Origin: an uncultured Eubacteriales bacterium
GTDB taxonomy: Bacteria; Bacillota; Clostridia; Oscillospirales; Acutalibacteraceae
Assembly: GCA_934486635.1 (NCBI GenBank)
Contig: CAKSPZ010000001.1
Location: 361,118-425,117 of the forward strand
Length of the DNA stretch: 64,000 nt
Direction: 5' to 3'
Position 1 is the stretch's first letter; every line of letters begins with the position of its first letter. Of this stretch, positions 60,201 through 64,000 are shown piece by piece. The notes under the pieces were generated by a model. The model had not been told where the DNA came from and made no database searches. It was given only the letters and a program-made list of their open reading frames with translations. Made by a program: the position numbers and the translations under genes.

Positions 60201-60433
60201 AGGCTATTTATCATAAAATACCTATAGTATCTACGCCAATAGGAGTCGAAGGTTTAATGGACATAGAAAGTTGTATAAAACCGACTATTGATCCAACTGA
60301 GTTTTCAAATAAAATTATAGAATATTATAATAATGATGAATTAGTACAAAAAGATGTATCAAAATATCATAAATACCTAAGTAAGTATTTTTCTAGTGAA
60401 TATACAAAGAGCATTTTTAAAGATCTTTTTTAA
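57290..60433 (+). CDS. Fusion protein: SAM methyltransferase, coiled coil, GT2, GT4
   Basis: 1047 aa, RBS AGGAGG. Residues about 30-190: class I methyltransferase (VLDAACGTGYGSAIL, then FDVVVSFETIEHV). About 247-317: coiled coil rich in Glu/Lys/Asn. About 419-650: GT-A glycosyltransferase (VPLVSIIIPVYNQF, LNNDTSVQRHWL, YEDSDLAFEVRKHGY). About 688-1047: GT-B (GT4) transferase (LFVDHYVPTFDKDAGSR, then VCVVPLRYGAGVKGKTIEAI). It could add two sugars and a methyl cap to the exported glycan, with the coiled coil acting as a ruler, as in WbdD-type systems. That last point is inference. Confidence 0.88.
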   Translation: MEFTGERLVLGKVDLELEVEHVNRYEFASTLIKGKKVLDAACGTGYGSAILSKYAQEVCGIDISIDAVKYASDNYNKENLNFKVADIENLPFEDNYFDVVVSFETIEHVNAEKQKKFLSEIKRVLKEDGILVISTPNCEVYDKRGENKFHVSEFSFVGFESFLKSKFEKVKILSQKFEVGNIIAVDGISKAISKNNMTPETSDYMIAICTDKRFPIINGRFDLYKDNKYNEVIQWAIKNHKMNENLNNKISEIISEKEQINKKIEEKNELINKLLIENAKIQQDNADFDKENDELEKELAKASIKYKDVSSELERVYNSRGHKMLEKLYKIEGVMVPPGSRRRFILKMILKVIRHPIKYIKKLTFTNIRNFMLLIKQGNIYSIGEKLNLLDDEKCDFVFEEVDFKQTEFEKLKVPMCEVPLVSIIIPVYNQFHYTYNCIKSIIRHTKGVQYEIIVADDVSTDKTKEIENIIENIKVIHNEKNLGFLLNCNNAAKLARGKYIHFLNNDTSVQRHWLSTLVDLIESDDTIGMVGSKLVYPTGVLQEAGGIFWNDASAWNYGRNKSPMAAEYNYVKDVDYISGASIMIYKSLWDEIGGFDERYVPAYYEDSDLAFEVRKHGYRVVYQPESVVVHFEGMSNGTDTSTGVKAYQVENKDKFYEKWKDVLQRDHFKNGENVFLARDRSKDKKCILFVDHYVPTFDKDAGSRATYQHLKMMVDLGYNIKFIGDNFLKYEKYTKALEDMGIEVLYGRKYALGWKAWIKENAKYIDTIVLSRPHISKNYIDFVKANTNAKIVYYIHDLHFLRESREYEITKDPKLKASSEYWKEIEMDLMEKSDKVVTFSSDEKNIIEKSFKNKAVVTPIFIFDKFDNTEVDLLGKKNIMFVGGFNHKPNEDGVLWFINEVWPTVSEKLPDCKFIIAGSNPTEKIKKLESDRIKVTGFVSDEQLEEYYNSCRVCVVPLRYGAGVKGKTIEAIYHKIPIVSTPIGVEGLMDIESCIKPTIDPTEFSNKIIEYYNNDELVQKDVSKYHKYLSKYFSSEYTKSIFKDLF

Positions 60434-61854
60434 TGGACGGTGAAAAAAGTTTGATAGTCAAAGCAAAAAATTGGATAAAAAATAATAGTATTTTTATAAT
60501 TTTACTAAGTATAGTAATTTTTTTTCAATTTATATATATTTTAAACTCTTCAATTAACGTTCCAGCAATGGATTATTGGAGATATATTAATAAGTATGTA
60601 GAAAAGTGCTTTAATGGAGGAGTAACCTTTAACGAGTTATATGAGTCTTATGCAGGACATAAAAGCTTAATTACAACATTGTTATTTGTTATAAATGTAG
60701 CTACATTTGGTTTTAATTCAAGAATAAGTACTGTTTTTGCTATCGTGATTATGTCAATAACTTCCATAATAATTTATAAATTATTTATTTCAAATATTAA
60801 TTCTTTAAAGTTAAACAAAGAAAATGACTTGTTTAATATAGTTAAACAAGTTTTAGGTGTGCTAATTATTTTCCCTATATTTAATTTAAATCAATGGGAA
60901 ATATTGCTTCTTGAATTTGCAACGCCGTTTACAATTAGAATTTTAATTACAATAGGGATATTCTACATGTCGGATAAGGTAATTTTATATAATGATAAAA
61001 TTAAATTAATTCCGTATATGTTATCGCTAATTTTATCAGTAAATTTAGTGTTTGCAGGATATAGTGCTGCTGTTGTTGTTACTATAATAGCTATACTATT
61101 TTTAAACATTATATTAAATAAGGGCAAGGTAAATGCAAAGTTAAGTGCAGCAGTGTTTTTTACTATAATATTTAGTATGTTGCTATACTTGCATGGAAGT
61201 ACTGTAAGCGTGGGAGTAAAACATTCTTTAAAAGATATTATACTTAATTTACCTAAAGGTTTTTTAGTTTTAATGGGTTCAAGTATTTTACATGAGGATT
61301 TAGCCAAGGAATATATTGGATTTAAAACATATTATTTAGTAGGTTTAGTAATTATATTATTTTACATTTTGGCTGTTTTTATTTATTTTAAATATAAATA
61401 CTTTAAAGTAACGTATATTCCAATTATGCTTATATGTTATACACTGGTCAACATGGGTTGTATATATATAAGCAGGTTTAGTGATTTTGGTTTGAATGGT
61501 ATGACAGCTTCCAGATATACTGTAGATACGACTATAGGATTAATAGGGGTTGTCTTTATACTATCTTTATGGTCATTAAAATATTTATTAAAAGTTAATA
61601 CTTTAATATTAAAAAAATTTCTATTTTGTTTATTGCCAATCTTATTGATTACAACTTGCCTAATTAAAACAAATTGTAAAGAACATTATATTGGTAGTTA
61701 TAGATGTGACTATTACAGAGATTTAATTTTTACTATGGAAAATATAGAAAATTATAAAGATGAGGAGTTAGGTAAGTTTCAAGCCAACTCTACAGAAATG
61801 GTAAGAAAAGGCGTAGAATTAATGAAGAAATATAAATTAGGTGTTTTTCATTAA
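60433..61854 (+). CDS. Polytopic membrane protein, possibly a GT-C-type transferase
   Basis: 473 aa, starting on the last base of the previous stop (TAATG), hence coupled. About ten to eleven membrane helices. The first outer loop contains VPAMDYWRYINKYVEKC, with an acidic site (MDYW) after helix 1, as in GtrII/DUF6056-like or dolichol-dependent GT-C proteins. A soluble tail (KDEELGKFQANSTEMVRKG) ends the protein. It may add side-branch sugars on the outside. Followed by a terminator. Confidence 0.65.
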   Translation: MDGEKSLIVKAKNWIKNNSIFIILLSIVIFFQFIYILNSSINVPAMDYWRYINKYVEKCFNGGVTFNELYESYAGHKSLITTLLFVINVATFGFNSRISTVFAIVIMSITSIIIYKLFISNINSLKLNKENDLFNIVKQVLGVLIIFPIFNLNQWEILLLEFATPFTIRILITIGIFYMSDKVILYNDKIKLIPYMLSLILSVNLVFAGYSAAVVVTIIAILFLNIILNKGKVNAKLSAAVFFTIIFSMLLYLHGSTVSVGVKHSLKDIILNLPKGFLVLMGSSILHEDLAKEYIGFKTYYLVGLVIILFYILAVFIYFKYKYFKVTYIPIMLICYTLVNMGCIYISRFSDFGLNGMTASRYTVDTTIGLIGVVFILSLWSLKYLLKVNTLILKKFLFCLLPILLITTCLIKTNCKEHYIGSYRCDYYRDLIFTMENIENYKDEELGKFQANSTEMVRKGVELMKKYKLGVFH

Positions 61855-61900
61855 TTTAATAAAACTTTATTGGAAGAATAAAAATAGGAGTTTAGTAAAT

Positions 61901-61938
61901 AAAAAATGTGAAGTGATTTAATCACTTCACATTTTTTT
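61901..61938. terminator. Bidirectional terminator between converging genes
   Basis: AAAAAATGTGAAGTGAT (61901-61917) pairs with 61921-61937 around loop TTA, T runs on both strands. The last bases overlap the stop of the phosphoglucomutase gene. Confidence 0.9.
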
Positions 61939-63643
61939 AAAATAAATTTTCGAAATATTTGCTAAATGAATCGGCTAAAGATAAAGATTTTTCTTTTGAA
62001 TCAGAAACTACCGATATGTAAACTTTTAATTTTGGTTCTGTACCGGAAGGTCTGATGACAACTGACATATTATTTGCAAGTTCAAATTTTAAAACATCAG
62101 AAGATGGTAAATTAATGGCTGAAGTTTGTTTATTAGAAGACGTTTTAATCCCACTTAAATAATCTGAAACCGCAATAACTTCATTATTATTAATGTTTGT
62201 AGGAGGATTGTCTCTAAAACTTTTCATTATTGATTGCATTTTTTCAAAGCCACTAATGCCAGGAAAAGTAAAACTTTTTAGAGAATTTTTATAGTATCCG
62301 AATTCTTTGTATAGATTATCGAGAACCTCACAAAGATTTAAACCACTGTTTTTATAAAAGGCAGTCATTTCACATATTAAAAGCGAAGCATTTACACCGT
62401 CTTTGTCTCTAACATAAGATCCAGATAAGTAACCGTAACTTTCTTCGAATCCCCATATATATCTATTATCTTCACCTTTTTTCTCAAGAAGACCAATTTG
62501 TTCTCCAATAAATTTAAATCCAGTTAAAACGTCAATAACAGAAACATTATATTTTTTTGCTAAAGGATATATCATATCCGTAGTTACAATAGTTTTTACA
62601 CAAATAGGATTTTCGGGCATAGAATTATATTTTTTTCTCATTTTGCAAATATAATCAAATAATAAGATACCTACTTCATTACCGGAAAGAAGTTTATAAT
62701 CATTATTATATTTTACAGCAATACCAACGCGGTCACAATCAGGATCGGTGGCTAATAAAATATCCGCATTATTTTGTTTACATATTTTTAATCCTTCAGA
62801 TAAAGCTTCTTTTATTTCAGGGTTAGGATATGGACAGGTAGGAAAATGTCCATCAGGTTTTTCTTGAGAAGGAACAACAGTCACGTTAGTGTAACCATTT
62901 ATTTTCAATATATTTGAAACACAACGGAGACCAGAACCATTAAGAGGAGTATAAACAATTTTTAAATTGTCTTTATTAGGTAGACCTTTATTTAAAGATT
63001 GAGAACTAACGGCAGTTAAAAAAGCGTTAATGGTTTCATCGTTAATGAATTCAATTTTACCTTTATTTAATGCAATATCAAAATCTATGTTAAGCACATC
63101 TTTAAAAATATCTATATTATTAATTTCGTTTAAAACAGCGTTAGCGGCTTTTAAAGTGATTTGACAGCCATCGTTACCATATACTTTATAGCCATTATAT
63201 TCAGAAGGGTTGTGACTGGCTGTAACAACGATACCTGCATTGCATTTTAAATAACGAACTGCAAATGATAAAGAAGGAGTGGGCATTAATTCTTTATATA
63301 AAAACACTTTTATATTATTAGCAGCTAAAACACAAGCAGCTTTTTGAGCAAAAATATCAGATTTAATTCTGCTATCAAAAGCAATTGCAACACTAGGGTT
63401 AGAATAGTTTTTATTTAAGTAGTTAGCTAACCCCTGCGTAGCTTTAGCTACAGTATATATATTCATACGATTTGTACCGGCGCCAATTATTCCACGAAGA
63501 CCTCCAGTACCAAATGAAAGATCTTTATAAAATCGGTCATTTATTTCATCGGAATTATTAGAAATAGAATTTAATTCTTTAATTAGGTCGATATCTGAAA
63601 GATTTTGTTGTTTCCATAATAAATATTTTTCTTTAGTGTTCAT
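61937..63643 (-). CDS. pgcA: Phosphoglucomutase / phosphomannomutase (PgcA type)
   Basis: 568 aa, the normal length of Firmicute alpha-phosphoglucomutases. Phosphoserine loop TASHNPSEYNGYKVY (about 137-151), metal loop LATDPDCDRVGIA, sugar loop GFEESYGYLSG and phosphate-binding VIRPSGTEPKLKVY at the end. It makes glucose-1-phosphate for UDP-glucose, so it feeds the UDP-glucose dehydrogenase and the glycan clusters of this window. RBS AAAGGAG before ATG 63643. Confidence 0.93.
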   Translation of the reverse strand: MNTKEKYLLWKQQNLSDIDLIKELNSISNNSDEINDRFYKDLSFGTGGLRGIIGAGTNRMNIYTVAKATQGLANYLNKNYSNPSVAIAFDSRIKSDIFAQKAACVLAANNIKVFLYKELMPTPSLSFAVRYLKCNAGIVVTASHNPSEYNGYKVYGNDGCQITLKAANAVLNEINNIDIFKDVLNIDFDIALNKGKIEFINDETINAFLTAVSSQSLNKGLPNKDNLKIVYTPLNGSGLRCVSNILKINGYTNVTVVPSQEKPDGHFPTCPYPNPEIKEALSEGLKICKQNNADILLATDPDCDRVGIAVKYNNDYKLLSGNEVGILLFDYICKMRKKYNSMPENPICVKTIVTTDMIYPLAKKYNVSVIDVLTGFKFIGEQIGLLEKKGEDNRYIWGFEESYGYLSGSYVRDKDGVNASLLICEMTAFYKNSGLNLCEVLDNLYKEFGYYKNSLKSFTFPGISGFEKMQSIMKSFRDNPPTNINNNEVIAVSDYLSGIKTSSNKQTSAINLPSSDVLKFELANNMSVVIRPSGTEPKLKVYISVVSDSKEKSLSLADSFSKYFENLF

Positions 63644-63799
63644 ATATAATTTCTCCTTTGTTTAAAATATAAGTTAGTTGTTAATGTAATAATTAAAAAA
63701 TTAATAACTAATTATGAGTATACTATTTTTTTTGAATTAGAGCAATAAAAAAATAATATGAAAAATTGTAAATAAATATAAAAAATATTAAAAAAGTAC

Positions 63800-63828
63800 T
63801 TGCATTATCTTTTTTTACATGATATAAT
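63800..63828 (+). promoter_or_regulatory. Promoter of tRNA-Ala
   Basis: TTGCAT (63800-63805), a 17-bp spacer ending TGA and TATAAT (63823-63828), about 98 bp before the tRNA. The remaining 63644-63799 stretch is AT-rich with no gene. Confidence 0.65.
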
Positions 63829-63925
63829 ATCAAAGGTTCAAAGGGAAAAACGTATAATGTGTAAGGAATTTGTTGTTTTTCTTTGTTAAAATGAGAGTCA
63901 ATTTTTGTATGATGAAAGATAACGT

Positions 63926-64000
<75 letters not shown>

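Overview
The window comes from an AT-rich (roughly 30% GC), spore-forming low-GC Firmicute, most likely class Clostridia. The evidence is a cotJABC spore-coat operon, the order spoVB-like / mazG / hup / rqcP (yabO) / yabP / yabQ / divIC / yabR that is typical of Firmicutes, a long-form HPF, IreB, a T-box in front of pheST, and strong AAGGAGG ribosome binding sites. Genus and species cannot be decided from the sequence. No rRNA, CRISPR array or integrase/recombinase gene was found.

Region 1 (1 to about 18,675) is the right end of an integrated element. It starts with siphophage structural genes in order: tape measure (cut by the window edge), distal tail protein, Gp37-like tail protein, tail fibre, a Kelch-like repeat protein, a 108-aa protein, XkdX, an amidase endolysin and a holin-like protein. 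A 1,795-bp block from the end of the Kelch gene to the end of the holin gene occurs twice without any difference I could find (4914-6708 and 9124-10918). Each copy is followed by different cargo on the opposite strand. Copy 1 is followed by a four-gene operon with a bacteriocin-like secreted peptide and a SpoIIM/DUF95 membrane protein. Copy 2 is followed by four related secreted proteins of unknown function. Next come four XRE regulators with a SLOG-family gene, a candidate structured RNA, a decayed sigma-like gene and a TnpW-like small ORF, the last two resembling integrative-element remnants. The element ends inside cotJC, whose first 68 codons remain, so cotJC is split at its conserved EExxH metal-binding motif.

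Region 2 (18,676-29,100) is chromosomal: cotJA/cotJB/5' cotJC, a YetF-like membrane protein, a cupin, UDP-glucose dehydrogenase and a GT2 glycosyltransferase (both with unexpected signal-peptide-like N-termini), rarA, glyA, alr, and a small regulator/membrane protein/lipoprotein cluster around a palindromic divergent promoter.

Region 3 (29,291-37,504) is the spoVB-yab cluster, in which mazG carries two in-frame stops, followed by an amidohydrolase, hpf, an RlmL-like rRNA methyltransferase and a 50-aa hypothetical gene.

Region 4 (37,600-46,420) is a cell-surface polysaccharide cluster: glycosyltransferases, LicD, TarI and TarJ (a CDP-ribitol supply), a Wzy-like polymerase and a Wzx-like flippase. 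It suggests a glycopolymer decorated with phosphoribitol or a similar phospho-substituent. tRNA-Gln and tRNA-Pro follow.

Region 5 (46,700-64,000) is mainly housekeeping: a flavodoxin-like reductase, ireB, pheST with its T-box, an HPr-like protein, mtaB and a GHL10 glycosidase. It also contains a second export system (Wzm/Wzt ABC transporter, a methyltransferase-GT2-GT4 fusion and a large membrane protein), then phosphoglucomutase and tRNA-Ala at the window edge. Phosphoglucomutase, UDP-glucose dehydrogenase and TarI/TarJ would together supply activated precursors for the two glycan clusters.
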